From positions 1 through 64,000 of the forward strand of contig CAUYUJ010015266.1 in NCBI GenBank assembly GCA_963575745.1: a DNA stretch of 64,000 nt, given 5' to 3'. Source of the DNA: Prorocentrum cordatum. Lineage: Eukaryota; Sar; Dinophyceae; Prorocentrales; Prorocentraceae. The translations under genes were made by a program, and so were the position numbers. Each line of letters starts with the position of its first letter. The first letter of the stretch is position 1. Of this stretch, positions 32,961-44,736 are shown piece by piece. The notes below the pieces were generated by a model. That model was not told the DNA's origin and searched no databases. It saw nothing but the letters and a program-made list of their open reading frames with translations.

Positions 32961-33953
32961 CCTTCGACCCAAACCACGTTCAAGGTACAAACCACCATTT
33001 TCGGCGCTTGCGGCGGGCTTTTTTGCATCCCTTCCAGGTGCAGAGCCCTCGGCCCACCCGCGACCAACCCGCGACCCAAACCACGTTCAGGGCACAAACC
33101 TTTTTTAGGCGCCTGCGGCGGGCAACTTTTGCATTCGTTCCAGGTGGAGAGCCCGCGGCCCACCCGCGACCATGTTCAGGGTACAAACCAAATTTTTCGG
33201 CGCCTGCGGCGGGCTGCTTTTGCATTCCTTCCAGGTGGAGGTGTAGAGCCCGCGACCCACCCGCGACCCAAGCCACGTTCACTGAACAAACCAATGCCGC
33301 ACAAGCGCGGCCGCGGATTTTTGCATGCCGTCTGAATCCGCAACGACCTCTTCAAGCCCCGCGCATCCACGCCAGCCCGTCCAGCAACTTTGCCCTTGCG
33401 AGTTGCCTTGATCAGAGAAGTCGGGAAGCAGAAAGTGGAAAAAAGGATTGCGTTGCCGTTTTCTTGGGAAAGGAGGGGGAGGCAGGATGAGTAAACAGGG
33501 GACGAGGAGGACGCGGAAGAAGAGAGGATGTAAGGAGAATGTGGAGAAAGAGGAGGAGGAGGAGCAGGAGGACGAGGAGGGGGAGGAGGGGGAGGAGGGG
33601 AAGGAGGAGGACGAGGAGGGGAAGGAGGGGGGGGAGGGGAGGATAATGATGATGGACGACAATGGGAGGACGATAATGGAGGCCGATGAGGGGGAGGACG
33701 ACAATGGGAGGACGATGATGAAAGGACGAGGGGGGGAGAGGGAGGACGAGGAAGAGGAGGAGGAGGAGGACGATGACGATGAGGACGAGGACGAGGACGA
33801 GGAGGACGAGGACGAGGAGGAGGAGGAGGAGGAGGAGGAGAGCGCCATCGACAGGGAAGGTGGGGGCCACGAGGTCCGCCGGCTCGACGACGCCCGCGTC
33901 GCCCGTGCCCGCCCCCTCACTCTTATCCGCAACTGCGGGGTGCTACGTACTTC
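32858..33953 (+). repeat. Left arm of a large inverted repeat
   Basis: This arm matches the reverse complement of 35462-36570 from CGCCCGCGGCCCGCC at the outer end to CTGCGGGGTGCTACGTA at the inner end. Differences are small indels in GGA and A runs plus a few substitutions. Within the arm are three to four diverged units of ~95 bp (CAAACCACGTTCA, CTGCGGCGGGC, CATTCCTTCCAGGTGGA) and a long (GGA)n stretch at about 33550-33845. No gene is seen; the acidic frames come from the GGA repeat. Confidence 0.9.
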
Positions 33954-35461
33954 GACAGCATCGTTGCCCCGGCGCCCACAGGAGGCACCGAGCGGCTTGG
34001 CCGTTCGTTCCATGCATCCCTATCCAACCTCCAGGCTTTTCGATATGACTGATGTGGATCCCGGATTTGGTCCATCTGTGAGTCTCGTGAGTCTCGGTTT
34101 GCTCCCGGTATGTTCCCTGTCAGTCTTCTTGTGTGGGCCATCCGGGCCAGGGGGTTGGCTTCGTGTAGCGAGGTTTGCCGCAGCATACCTCCAACGCGCG
34201 CGCGTCGATTGGGTGTCTGCGCGAAGGCATTCGCGACTGAGGAGCAAGAGCAGCAGGAGGAGGAGGAGCAGGAGGAGGAGGAGGAGGAGGAGGAGAGGAC
34301 GTCATGGGTACGCTGTGGGAGTGTTTTGTGCGAGAGTCATTTTAGGCGTGAGTTGTTGTCTTCCACGGCCCACGGCTACTCACGTGGACTGTGGCTTAGC
34401 AGTGGTCGCCAATATACGCTAGATAGACACTTAAAGGTGCAAGTATGCGCTAATAGGCGCCAGTAGGCTCTAATAGGCGCTAACAGGCTGAAGTAGTCAT
34501 CGCCGACAATCGGGCGGAATCTGTCTTGATCTCGCTCTCACACATAGTGCACATAAGCACTCTGTCTCCTCAGTATCACCCACACATGCTCAAACTACGT
34601 GTGCGTCGGCCCCGCAGGGGCGAAGCGCGCTCTCAGACATGTTCTCGTATATGCTCGGAGGTGGGCGCTTCCTGGCCATACCGCCCTGGTAACGACATGC
34701 TGCAATAGCTCCGCGCTAGATGCTCGTCTTGAACGGACGCTTCCAGTGGGGCCGCACAGCGCCAGTAGGTCCTCCTGCGTCCGCGTCCCATTCCCATTTA
34801 TTCTCCCTCCGGAGCGCCGTGCGCCGCCGAAATCGACGCCTGCCTCCCGCCCCCCCCCCCCTCCCCCGCCCGCGCGGCAGGCTGCGCCCCGCGCTGTCGC
34901 CGCCGCCACGGCCCCTGCTGGGCGGGCAGTGGTGGCAGGATGTGGAGGACCCCCGCGGCCTCCGCCATGAAGCAACCGAGTCCGGAGGGAAGCGGGCCCT
35001 GAGGCTTGTTCCTTGTTCCCTACAGGACAGGTTTGGGTCGTTAGATTTCAAGAACAGACCTCCCGGCCACTCCCACCCAGCATACCGCGGCCGCCCGATC
35101 CCCTCGTCCCGAGTGTCCCGGGTATCCCGCCGCGCGCCCTCGACAAACACAACAGAACAGAATCGACATAGCACAACATAATGTAACATTGCCGAGCATG
35201 ACACAAAACTCAGGTTGATAAAACATATCATATCATGACATAGCGTCACAACTTATTTCATAAGACGGCAGCAAAGCTTAGCGGCGAGCACGCCATAACA
35301 CAACATGACTCACCAGAAACTAGCATAACATCACACGAGAACGCCATAACACGACGAGCATAACATAGCAATATCATGACAACACCGAGCATGACATAGC
35401 ATCACATAACACATCATATCAGAACGTGGTATAACATACGGCGACACACCATAATATAACA
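33954..35461. other. Spacer between the inverted-repeat arms
   Basis: About 1.5 kb without a recognisable gene. It holds a short (GGA)n at about 34250-34300, a cluster of AGGCGCTAATAGGC-like words at 34440-34490, a C11 run near 34851, and an AT-richer stretch at about 35160-35460 made of degenerate CATAACATAGCA words. Confidence 0.6.
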
Positions 35462-36570
35462 TACGTAGCACCCCGCAGTTGCGGATAAGAGTGAGGGGGC
35501 GGGCACGGGCGACGCGGGCGTCGTCGAGCCGGCGGACCTCGTGGCCCCCACCTTCCCTGTCGATGGCGCTCTCCTCCTCCTCCTTCTCGTCCTCGTCCTC
35601 ATCGTCATCGTCCTCCTCCTCCTCTTCTTCCTCGTCCTCCCTCTCCCCCCCTCGTCCTTTCATCATCGTCCTCCCATTGTCGTCCTCCCCCTTCATCGGC
35701 CTCCATCATCGTCCTCCCATTGTCGTCCATCTGTCGTCCATCATCATTATCCTCCCCTCCTCCCCCTCCTTCCCCTCCTCGTCCTCCTCCTTCCCCTCCT
35801 CCCCCTCCTCCCCCTCCTCGTCCTCCTGCTCCTCCTCCTCCTCCTCCTCCTCCTCCTCCTCCTCCTCCTCCTCTTTCTCCACATTCTCCTTACATCCTCT
35901 CTTCTTCCGCGTCCTCCTCGTCCCCTGTTTACTCCTCCTGCCTCCCCCTCCTTTCCCAAGAAAACGGCAACGCAATTTTTTTTTCCACTTTCTGCTCCCC
36001 GACTTCTCTGATCAAGGCAACTCGCAAGGGCAAAGTTGCTGGACGGGCTGGCGTGGATGCGCGGGGCTTGAAGAGGTCGTTGCGGATTCAGACGGCATGC
36101 AAAAATCCGCGGCCGCGCTTGTGCGGCATTGGTTTGTTCAGTGAACGTGGTTTGGGTCGCGGGTGGGTCGCGGGCTCTCCACCTCCACCTGGAAGGAATG
36201 CAAAAGCAGCCCGCCGCAGGCGCCGAAACATTTGGTTTGTACCCTGAACATGGTCGCGGGTGGGCCGCGGGCTCTCCACCTGGAACGAATGCAAAAGTTG
36301 CCCGCCGCAGGCGCCTAAACAAGGTTTGTGCCCTGAACGTGGTTTGGGTCGCGGGTTGGTCGCGGGGCGGGTGGGCCGAGGGCTCTGCACCTGGAAAGGA
36401 TGCAAAAAAACCCGCCGCAAGCGCCCAAACTGGTGGTTTGTACATTGAACGTGGTTTGGGTCGAAGGTGGGTCGCGGGTGAGTAGCGGGGTGGGTCGCGG
36501 GTGGGTCGCGGGTGGGTCGCGGGTGGGTCGCGGTTGGGTCGCGGGTGGGTCGCGGGGCGGGCCGCGGGCG
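35462..36570 (-). repeat. Right arm of the large inverted repeat
   Basis: Reverse complement of the left arm at 32858-33953. It begins TACGTAGCACCCCGCAGT and ends GGGCGGGCCGCGGGCG. The CCT-rich part at 35570-35880 is the counterpart of the GGA stretch in the left arm, and the run of A in the left arm near 33441 is a longer T run here near 35977. The transition to unique sequence at 36571 (ATTAACGGCC) is sharp. Confidence 0.9.
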
Positions 36571-37770
36571 ATTAACGGCCCGCCAGTCCCAGACAGTTAA
36601 GGTTTCATTCGGCCGACGCCGTGGGTTTCCAAGACTTGGGATAGAAGCAGGGAGCACTGTCGGCGGCCCGCGGATGTGTGTCCTCTTCTTGTCTGTGTGT
36701 TTGTTTTCCCTTTCATGGGGGGAACGGGGGAGGGGAGAAGATGCATGCAGGTCTGAGAGGGTCTATGCGTCGGCGGCCTGCCCAAGGGGTCGCGGCGAGG
36801 AGGGGCGCCTTCTGAAAGGGCAAAGAGCTCATCGGAAACGTTCCCGCCGTCCGTGAAGTTTCCCCCGCAGGGCTCCTGAACCCTTCCAAGAATCGCTCTC
36901 AGGAGTCCGCCTCGTCCGCCCCACCACATTTTTGAATCGCTTCGCTCATTCCTTCAGCCCATACTGTACCATCGCTGGCGCTTGCATTCGTCCTCGCGGG
37001 AGCTGAGCAGGTGGTGGGTGTGGCAGTCGTTTCCTGAACTGTCGTGTGAACCTCGCTGGAGGGAGTCGCAGTGGCAGGGTAGCTGCAGGACAATGCTCAA
37101 CGGAGCACGCCCCCACCGAAGCTCCGTCAGTGCATCCCGCCACCGTGCCTGGGTGGTGGGTCAGGGGCGTGTTGGATGCCTCCTGTTTTTTTTCGGGATG
37201 CCTCTTGAGGGTAAATTCAGGGTTTCCTGGGACCTCTTGGGGGCCTCTCTGGGGCCTCCGGGGGCCTGTTGGGGGTCTATTGGGGCCCCTTGGGAGCTTT
37301 GGGGGGCTCTTCGAGGCTTGCTGGCGGTCTCGGCGGCTCCCTCGGAGGCCTGTTTTGTCAATGATGATGCTGAGTCTGCTTGACCCTCGCACGTCAGCTT
37401 TGCGAAGTCGAGCAATATGGACTGGTCGCGTCGAGCGACCGGTCAAACACAGCAATGAGAAATCAGTGACACCCCAGTCTTGGACTGGAACACATCTGAT
37501 AACTGCGAATCTGCTGATAGCTCAAAAGGGGTTCCCTTTGATGTGTGAGAGTGCAAACGGAGTACAAACGGCAATGGAACGTAACGTGCTATGTTTCATG
37601 CCAAAAAGTCTGGCCGCGGTGAGGCAGACAATTTCACAGCTGCATGAGCTCCTGCGTTTCTGGCTGAGGCCACAAACAGGTTACTCTTCACACAGAACCC
37701 TGCAGTGAAGAAACTGGATGGAGATGGCGCCGTGAGATTGCAGCCCCACTTGTAGCACCCTAGCCCTAAG

Positions 37771-37810
<40 letters not shown>

Positions 37811-38375
37811 CACACACACACCTAAGCACCTGCGCTAGGGACTCGAACCAGAATCGTAGCACCGCCCAGTCCTGAGACCCTAACGCCAACCCAACCACGC
37901 GAATCCCCTGACCTTAGCCTATTGCTCCAACCCTGGGGCCCTAGCCCTAAAACGCCAACCTTATCTCGAGTTGTCATGCGGCCCTGGATTGTTCCACTCG
38001 GCACCTCGTGGGTGTGGGTGTGGATGTCCTTTGTGTTCGGTGTGATCTCACTTGCCGCCATTTGGGCTGCATGTGTTTATGTTCGGCTGCTGTGAGCCCC
38101 AGTGGAATGCGCGTCCCATTGGGCCCCATGGAGTTTCGCTGGGCCCCGTGTCGTCTTCGGCGGGCCTCCTATGGGAACGCCCCGTGCTCTGGGTGCGCGC
38201 CGAATTGCGCCAGGGGCCGCGCGTGGCCGCGCCCGCTGGGGCCGCGGGTTGCGCTACTTCGAAAAAACAACGGAGCGCGCGGGTGTGGCGCGCCAAAATG
38301 GGCGGGGCGTCGCGCGTGGCTGCGCCCGCCGGCGCCTTAGGTGGAGCTCATTCATAGTGCCGCGAAGCGCGAGGG
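36571..38375. other. No recognisable gene; CA tract and G/C-rich words
   Basis: A degenerate run of GGGGCCTCT-like words lies at 37225-37330, similar in style to 31250-31380 on the other strand. A (CA)n tract lies at about 37775-37820. From 38180 to 38375 GC-rich words (GCGCGTGGCCGCGCCCGC and GATGGGCGGGG) repeat loosely. No protein-like frame was found. Confidence 0.45.
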
Positions 38376-39125
38376 ATGCGCCGAGATGGGCGGGGGGCCG
38401 CATGTGGCCGCGAGGCGGGTCCGCCCATGGGGCGACGAAGCCCGTGGGCAGCGCGCCCAGGAGAGCACCCGGAGGGCGACAACTGGCATTTCCTCCCGGG
38501 AGGAGAAAACTACATGTCTTTCGTAGACTTCGCCAGGTACATAGTCAACGCGGCGAAGGTGTGCTACGAGCTGTGCTGCCCCATGTTCGACGTGGCGCAT
38601 CGCCCCATATGGTGCCGCATCGTCTACCATTCCTCCTCCGCCACCGACTGCTCCCCCGCCGAAGGCGTCGACTTCGGTACCCCTGCCACCAGGCGCGAAG
38701 GGTCCGATGATGAGTCATGTCATATCCACCGGCGGCCACCATGTCAGGTGGGGGAATTGCTACCATTCGGTGATATTGGAGCGCCGCAGTACGTGCCGCC
38801 TGAGTCCGTCAATATCAATTCGAAAGACTTCTCACCATGGCTGGTGGAACACCATGACTGCAGGCAGGCGTGGGCAGACCGACGTTACACTACAGTACCG
38901 TATGACGACAGGGCTGACATTGACGGAATGGAATTGGAAGCAGGGTCTCCCATGGAGACCTTGCCCATCGATGACAACATGAAGAATGTGATAAAGGCAG
39001 TCGAAAAAGGGACGGCCATGCTGTTGACAGCAAAGTCTCGCAAACCAGCGGCACCGACCGCGAAGGAAGCGACGAAGGCTACGACCGGAGCATCATCCTC
39101 GTCGGGATCTGGCCCTACTGGAAAA
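38376..39125 (+). pseudogene. Unrecognised decayed ORF, part 1
   Basis: Frame 3 is open to 39242, but the protein-like reading leaves it near 39100-39125. Segments include FVDFARYIVNAAKVCYELCC, DVAHRPIWCRIVYHSS, INSKDFSPWLVEHHDCRQAW and IDDNMKNVIKAVEKGTAMLL, followed by a Lys/Ala/Thr-rich linker. I do not recognise a domain. It appears to be the first of several collinear pieces of one long decayed coding region reaching 44736. The start is not known. Confidence 0.45.
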
Positions 39126-40222
39126 CCCCTCTGGGAAGCGATCATCCAGAGTGTGCTTTTCACCACTCCACCATTACTGGCCACGAGGAGCAGATCGTCT
39201 GCAACTTTGGCAATGGTCGCATACAATGTCCTCACTTTTTGAACGCATGTGAAGATAATCAAGCAGCTGTGGTCAGAGGGCAGAGGGCCGGATCCGGGAC
39301 GCTGCCTCATGTCGAGACTATAGTAGAACCCCACCAGGTCGTTGATTACGAGATGATGCTGATCCCCCGCCAGAAGGAGCACGCAATTGAATAGCTGCAT
39401 CTCGTTGAGCAGTTCTACGATGCCGACGGCTGCTATGACGGTCTGAAAGGACGCGTGGCAGCTCGTGAGTGGGTGCTGGCCAGAATGCGCCTGCCACGCT
39501 CCCCACGCATCACGGCAGAAAACTGCCGGAGGATGGCCATTGAGTACTTGGTCACGCGGCGTCTGCACACTGCGTCAAGTGCGAACCTGTCGTGCTCTGC
39601 TCTGTTCGATAGGGGTAAAACGTGATGTGTTGAACGTGAATATTGTGCCATGCTCGAGATTCCGTTCTTGTGGCCTGACTGTGTCCATGACCGTGTCAGG
39701 CGGGGGCAGTGGGAGATTGTCTTCTCCCATGCTACCGACGTCCGGAAGCTCTACGCGCTCCTGAACGCTGTTGCATGCCTCCTCTCCAGGGAGCGATGGG
39801 GCATGAGGGTCAGAACTGATCGGAAAGCGAAGCGTAGATCTCTTGCTGAAGATGTGCATGCTTGCCGCGAGACTGTTCTGATCCACGTGCTGCGCCAGAG
39901 CTATATCCATGGTGCGGAATTCTGGGGCGACGGTAACATAGCAACCATGGACTTGAAGCTCGCAACCCCGCCGGCGGCAGCAGGTGGTTTCCGCCCCGGC
40001 GACGCGGAGACGAAAGGGGGGAAGCAGTGCGTGTGCGACAGGCCTGAACTCATAGTTCGACTGTCGCTTAGACCTTACTTCGCGACCCCCAGTCAAGCCA
40101 ACCAAAGACAGACCTGGGTCTTTCATCCGCAGCATTCTCGCCGCTACGAGGTGGACTACAAGGCGCTCGTGGACCCCTCTCCCGCCCCAGAGGCAGATGT
40201 TTGCGCAGTGGCGGATTGCTAG
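39122..40222 (+). pseudogene. Unrecognised decayed ORF, part 2
   Basis: A coherent frame-2 reading of about 1.1 kb is interrupted by TAG at 39392-39394 and TGA at 39623-39625. It contains HPECAFHHSTITGHEEQIVC and CNFGNGRIQCPHFLNACED, a possible Cys/His metal site. Further on are REWVLARMRLPRSPRITAEN, RRMAIEYLVTRRLHTAS, WEIVFSHATDVRKLYALL and VLIHVLRQSYIHGAEFWGDG. The codon-like continuity across both stops is strong. The frame ends at 40222, just after the next frame starts at 40197. No family is recognised. Confidence 0.5.
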
Positions 40223-40598
40223 CGCGGTAACCGACCAGATCCTGCTGCAACAGCCTCAGACAGACTTCGAGAGGGCAGCCGTGAAGAGACATGCGCGAAG
40301 CCTCTTTCAGTCGACGAAACTGAAGGAGATTGTTGCCGGGCTCAAGGAGCTCAGGGGGGGGCATCTACGACTCCTGGATTCGGGTGGCTGGACGCGTCGC
40401 GAGTTGTATCCCGACCAGCTTGTCACCGAGCACTTTGACGCGCCCACCCTTGTGGCCCGTGGCTATCGGGATATCTCTACTCCCCAACCTAGTCGGACAA
40501 CCGCGAGAACGCCCAGAATTGAGGATGATGGACATGGGCGAATCTATGCCCAGGATCTCAGTCGACGACTGGATGCTCTCCCTCGACAAGGAGACTGA
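40197..40598 (+). pseudogene. Unrecognised decayed ORF, part 3
   Basis: The reading continues from part 2 with a frame change near 40200: FAQWRIASAVTDQILLQQPQ, FERAAVKRHARSLFQSTKLK and LKELRGGHLRLLDSGGWTRR. It stops at 40598. From there to about 41420 no frame is convincing, apart from a Lys/Asp/Glu-rich stretch at 41195-41416. Confidence 0.4.
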
Positions 40599-41422
40599 TC
40601 AAGAAACAAAGCGAAGATCTGATCAGCCTGACACGGACCATGCCCCAGGCAGTGTCGAGCCCCATGGGCCGCCGAGGTCCAGAAGCGTTGTGCGCCGTGG
40701 AGGCCGCGAGGTAATGATTCAGGACGCGGCAAAGGAATGGCGCGAATCCCGATCAGGGGGCGACGCCCCGGCTGGGGCAACATTCGGCATGCTGGATTTA
40801 AGCGCCCGTCTACTGCGGATCGCAAACCACCGCGCTTTGAGTTTCCTGAGGGGGCGCCTCCTGCACAGCGCAAAGATCCTCGCTAGGGGGCGCCGGGCTC
40901 TCAGCCTCCGCCTCTACCTGAGGCCATGCTCGCGCCCATGCGCAAGGTGAGCGCAGCAGCATCACCTGCCGCATCCCACGTTGATCAGATCTACATGTGT
41001 CCAATGATTGGCTGTTCTAGGACAACAAAGATGGCCGTTCCTCAAGGCGCGAAGATTTATCTTGCACGTCGACGCGGCCACTGCCAACCGTCGCAGAGGA
41101 CAGCCGTGCATGTGGATCGATGTCCGCCGAGGCATCGCATGCATAGCCGATAGGCAGGCGGCCGCGGCGCAGGAGCACCACCCGAAGTTGTCGAATGCGA
41201 AAGGACAGGCATGAAAGGTGGCGCAGACAACAGATCACCGAGGTCAGCCTTGAAGCGAGCTCGGACGAGTCCGCATCCGACCAGGACAAGAAGAAAAAAT
41301 GGCGACCCGCGGATTCACACGACGAAGATCATGCTGGCGACATGTCCGAAGAAGGAGAAGGGTCAGTGAAAGCGACCGGCCATGCTGTTGTCGCGATCAT
41401 CCAAATCGACCCCTAGACCCTA

Positions 41423-42184
41423 CCATACATCGCCGATAATGGGTCTCTATTTGGAAAGGACTATTTGTTAATAGACGACGCGTTGCCGCTTCCCAAAGGC
41501 AAGCAGATATCAGAAGAAGAGCTTGGGGGGCTCTGGACACGGCGTGACCGTTTTGATGGTCTTGTGAATCTTGGACTCGAGCATGAAGAGCTGACTTGCG
41601 AAGGCTTTCTCGACCACGGGGGACGCGTTCCGCTGCTGCTGATGCCAGGGTACAAGCGAGAAAACCTCACAGCAAGATCCCCAGCGCGAGCTCGTCTCAC
41701 ATACGAATTTCATTACGACGGGCCTGCGTTACCCAGCCAACGGCTAGGCCGAGCACTTATCAGCGACAGGCTCTCCAATTACGCGGATTTCGTGGCCGAC
41801 CCGCTCTTGGACTACATCCGGCGTTTGCCCGCGCCCGAGCGATCCAGAGTGGATGAGCACCTGCGAGCCCGATACATTGCGATTGAGAGCCACAACCTGC
41901 CTGGACCGGACCATGCCGCGGTGCCCATGCGTCCCCACTTGCGCCCGAAGTTGTGCGCAATCGCGAGCGAAGTGGGGCGCAGTGAGGCTGTCCGACTTGG
42001 CGGGCTGATCATTCACCTCCTTCGCCACAGCTCGGCCCACGCGCTGAGCTCAGGCGGGTGGGCGGACGCGGATGTGCTGATAAGGGTGCTGACGGACGTC
42101 GGTTTTGACCGCCCGTGGGCAAGATTCACGCGCGCGATTTCCGCGCTTCGATGGGGGCGCAGACGCACCCCTGGCGGAGAGTGA
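41423..42184 (+). pseudogene. Unrecognised decayed ORF, part 4, with Tpt1-like RH motif
   Basis: Frame 2, protein-like from about 41423 (YIADNGSLFGKDYLL). It contains HEELTCEGFLDHGG, VPLLLMPGYKRENL and DRLSNYADFVADPLLDYIRR. Near 42003-42090 it reads LIIHLLRHSSAHALSSGGWA and DADVLIRVLTDVGF. That last part resembles the N-terminal LRH...GWADVDELL segment of Tpt1/KptA RNA 2'-phosphotransferases, known to me from family knowledge. The catalytic HGT part of Tpt1 was not found downstream, so the resemblance may be a fragment or chance. Confidence 0.4.
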
Positions 42185-42384
42185 GGCGGAACAGATATTT
42201 GTGGTTCCATCGACTCGACCGCTTCTCTTCAGGGTTGTGCGCGGCGACTCGCTGAGGGTCATCAGTCCACGCCGTCGGAACGCACGGTATGATCCCAGCA
42301 TGTGCGAGAAACCTGGAGCCCTACTTATGCCAATGACTGCTGCTGACGTTCGACGCAATCAGAAAGGGCGAGTGGCCCCCTCGT

Positions 42385-43113
42385 ATGACGAAGCTACAGG
42401 CATCCGACAATACGACACTGTGGCTTACACCGTTGCGCTTTCTCCACACGCGTCAAAGATCCTTGATCTTGAGGCGCTGGCGTTGGAGGACGTATCCGAG
42501 CCACTATGCCTTCAGGAAGCACACGCACTGGTTCGTCGAGATCCCCAGCGAGTCCGCTTTGAACAAGCCACCAACTTTCCGACGTTCCTTCACCAAGACG
42601 GCGCCTGAAAAGATTTGGTTGGGAGTACCTTTGTCCAACTTCGACGGCAAGTACCTCGCTACCATGAGCTCGAGGCACCTGGAAGCGCACCCACACTGGA
42701 TCTTGTCGACAGGACAAATTGTTACGGATAATATCCCAAATTGGAATATCATCTGGCAGGTCGTCGCAATATCAGAGTCGCCTGGTAATAATATATCGTG
42801 GCGCGTCGCCTACGGTCGACGTCTGACAATGGTTCAGGCCCTGCCCAGGCACAAGACAGGCTGCGTCGACGTCCTGGAGCCCAATCAGTGCATTAGAGCC
42901 GGCTGCTGGGAGGACCGGGTCGATACTGCGCAATGGGCGGAAATCAGGCAGCTGCCTGGCTGGGATGATGGCGTATGTCGCGTTTGCCACATGGGACACA
43001 AGTCCAGATATGGCATGATGGGTTGTTCAGTATGTTTCGACGACGTCATCTACGAGGCGCTCCCGTACCATCCCAATAGATTTCGGCCTGCGACGAATTG
43101 GAGGAATGCCTGA
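42385..43113 (+). pseudogene. Unrecognised decayed ORF, part 5, Cys-containing
   Basis: Frame 1. After a short shadow-like start it reads KHTHWFVEIPSESALNKPPT, EKIWLGVPLSNFDGKYLATM, IVTDNIPNWNIIWQVVAISE and ISWRVAYGRRLTMVQALPRH. It ends with CRVCHMGHKSRYGMMGCSVC, a C-x2-C-x2-GH...C-x2-C pattern that could bind zinc. The stop is at 43111-43113. No family is recognised. Confidence 0.45.
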
Positions 43114-43278
43114 ATGCTTAGAGATCCGAGGCCTGAGATCCCGCCCCATGAGCGCGGTGGTGGCAGGCAACGGACACTGGCAGCTCAGATACAGAATTCG
43201 GATCGTACACAAGCGCGTTGGCGGGACAACTGGAAAATCGTCAACTCCGAGGGCGCGCTCTGACGCTATCACCCTGCT

Positions 43279-43545
43279 ATGTCGGGAGAGACAGCTACAC
43301 TCTCGGCTGAAAGACCCGTGTTCGCTTGGATTCCATCATCACCGAATGACAAGCGCCCTGCCCATGGCAACAAGGCGCGTGAGGTCAAGTGGCACAAGTT
43401 GGCCCGTCGGTGGGCGACGTGCCAGGAGTATCTTGGCTGGCGCCCTACTGGCAATAGAGCGGCCTGCCCGACATGGAAGCGGTGGGCGTACCTATCGAGA
43501 CAAGTGGACCAGTCCGATTTCAGCACGGAGATGGGCTTTCTTTGA
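43279..43545 (+). pseudogene. Unrecognised decayed ORF, part 6
   Basis: A short frame-1 reading containing RPVFAWIPSSPNDKRPAHGN, then KWHKLARRWATCQEYLGWRP and CPTWKRWAYLSRQVDQSDFS. It is Trp/Arg-rich and protein-like but too short to place. It lies between parts 5 and 7 on the same strand. Confidence 0.35.
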
Positions 43546-43753
43546 CAGGGGCGCCACGGACCCCGAGGCGCGGGGCAGTGCTGATCCATCTGCCTGTTGG
43601 CCCCGTTGGTGTCACGTCAATCGCGAACGCCTGCCACCGGGGCTCAACCAGCTTCGGCGAGACATCCAGGAGGAAGTAGAAGTTCACTGGCCGCCGAAGG
43701 AGGAAATTGCCGGCATCGAGGAGGAAGACGAGGAAACATAACATGTTCGGGAC

Positions 43754-44278
43754 GTGCGCGCGCGCCGTCCCACCTCGGCACGGCCGCCACCTCATGCCCA
43801 TGGCAGGCGTGGCAGATGTCGGCTCCAGGTTCGATCAGAGGACGCACCTAGAGCTTTCGGGGGTCGCGCCATGCGCAGACGGAACAGCTCTCGCGTGACC
43901 CGCCGCAACATTCACCAAGCTGACATCAGGCTATCCATAAACCAGCATCGCATCGCAAGGGCGGCTCGCGAGCTTGTTACATACTTCGCTGCGCATGACG
44001 AGCCTGCGGAATATTACCAGGCGAGTACTGTTGCCTCCTGTGAGGCACAGATACGCGACATGCGGTACGAGCCGCCCGAGTTCTCCGTCTACGACCCGGA
44101 CCTCTTCAACGTCAAAACGCAGTGGATGTCAGAACAAGCCTACAGGGTCGCCATCGAATTGGCCAAAGACTTTGGACGGATATTGATGCGGGTAGCGCGG
44201 ATGAACGCGCCATGCGAGGTCATCTCAAGGACGTGGGCCAGTTCCTCACGACACTGGCGCGCGAGCTCATCATCCTGA
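43754..44278 (+). pseudogene. Unrecognised decayed ORF, part 7
   Basis: Protein-like from about 43871 (MRRRNSSRVTRRNIHQADIR), then RIARAARELVTYFAAHDEPA, YEPPEFSVYDPDLFNVKTQ and SEQAYRVAIELAKDFGRILM. The reading moves to the frame of part 8 near 44190-44210. It looks helical; no motif is recognised. Confidence 0.42.
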
Positions 44279-44736
44279 ACGCGCGCCGCGAGATGTTGGA
44301 ATTGGTGCACAGGGGCATCTATAGAAACCGATCGGATCTGCCGCAAGTCTCCACTGACGCGCACAAGATCGAGGCGCGCATGCAGTACCTGTTACAGTCG
44401 CACGCCACAGCGATCAGACGCGGCCAGCGGGCAACGCTGGACAGCTTCCAGCGCGCAGCCGTCGAGCTGTGGCCGCTACACGTGTACGAGGCTGCGGTAT
44501 ACGCATTGAACATGTGGCAACAGCATGGGGTGGCGCCGCCTGAATCAGACGAGGAGCGCCCCACCTCACGTGCGCCCATGGCACGAGAGGCACGGCGTCG
44601 CTGGCACCCGGCAACCACAGCCCGGGCAGCCCGTTCCGTCAGTCGCAAGCGCCCCCATCAGTCCCTCATCCCCACAGGGGGTCAGAGCGGCCGCATTCAG
44701 AGCAGCCGCTTTCTCGCGCACGGGGCACGGCCATAG
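44122..44736 (+). pseudogene. Unrecognised decayed ORF, part 8
   Basis: It continues part 7: DERAMRGHLKDVGQFLTTLA, RELIILNARREMLELVHRGI, IEARMQYLLQSHATAIRRGQ and LWPLHVYEAAVYALNMWQQH, then an Arg/Ser/Pro-rich tail to a stop at 44734-44736. It is predicted to be largely helical. It is the last piece of the series; beyond it sequence to 45590 shows only shadow frames. Confidence 0.42.

Noticed and set aside
33448-34422. Acidic 324-codon frame in the left arm of the inverted repeat
   Set aside because: It is translation of the GGA repeat and is mirrored as Ser-rich and Pro-rich frames in the other arm.
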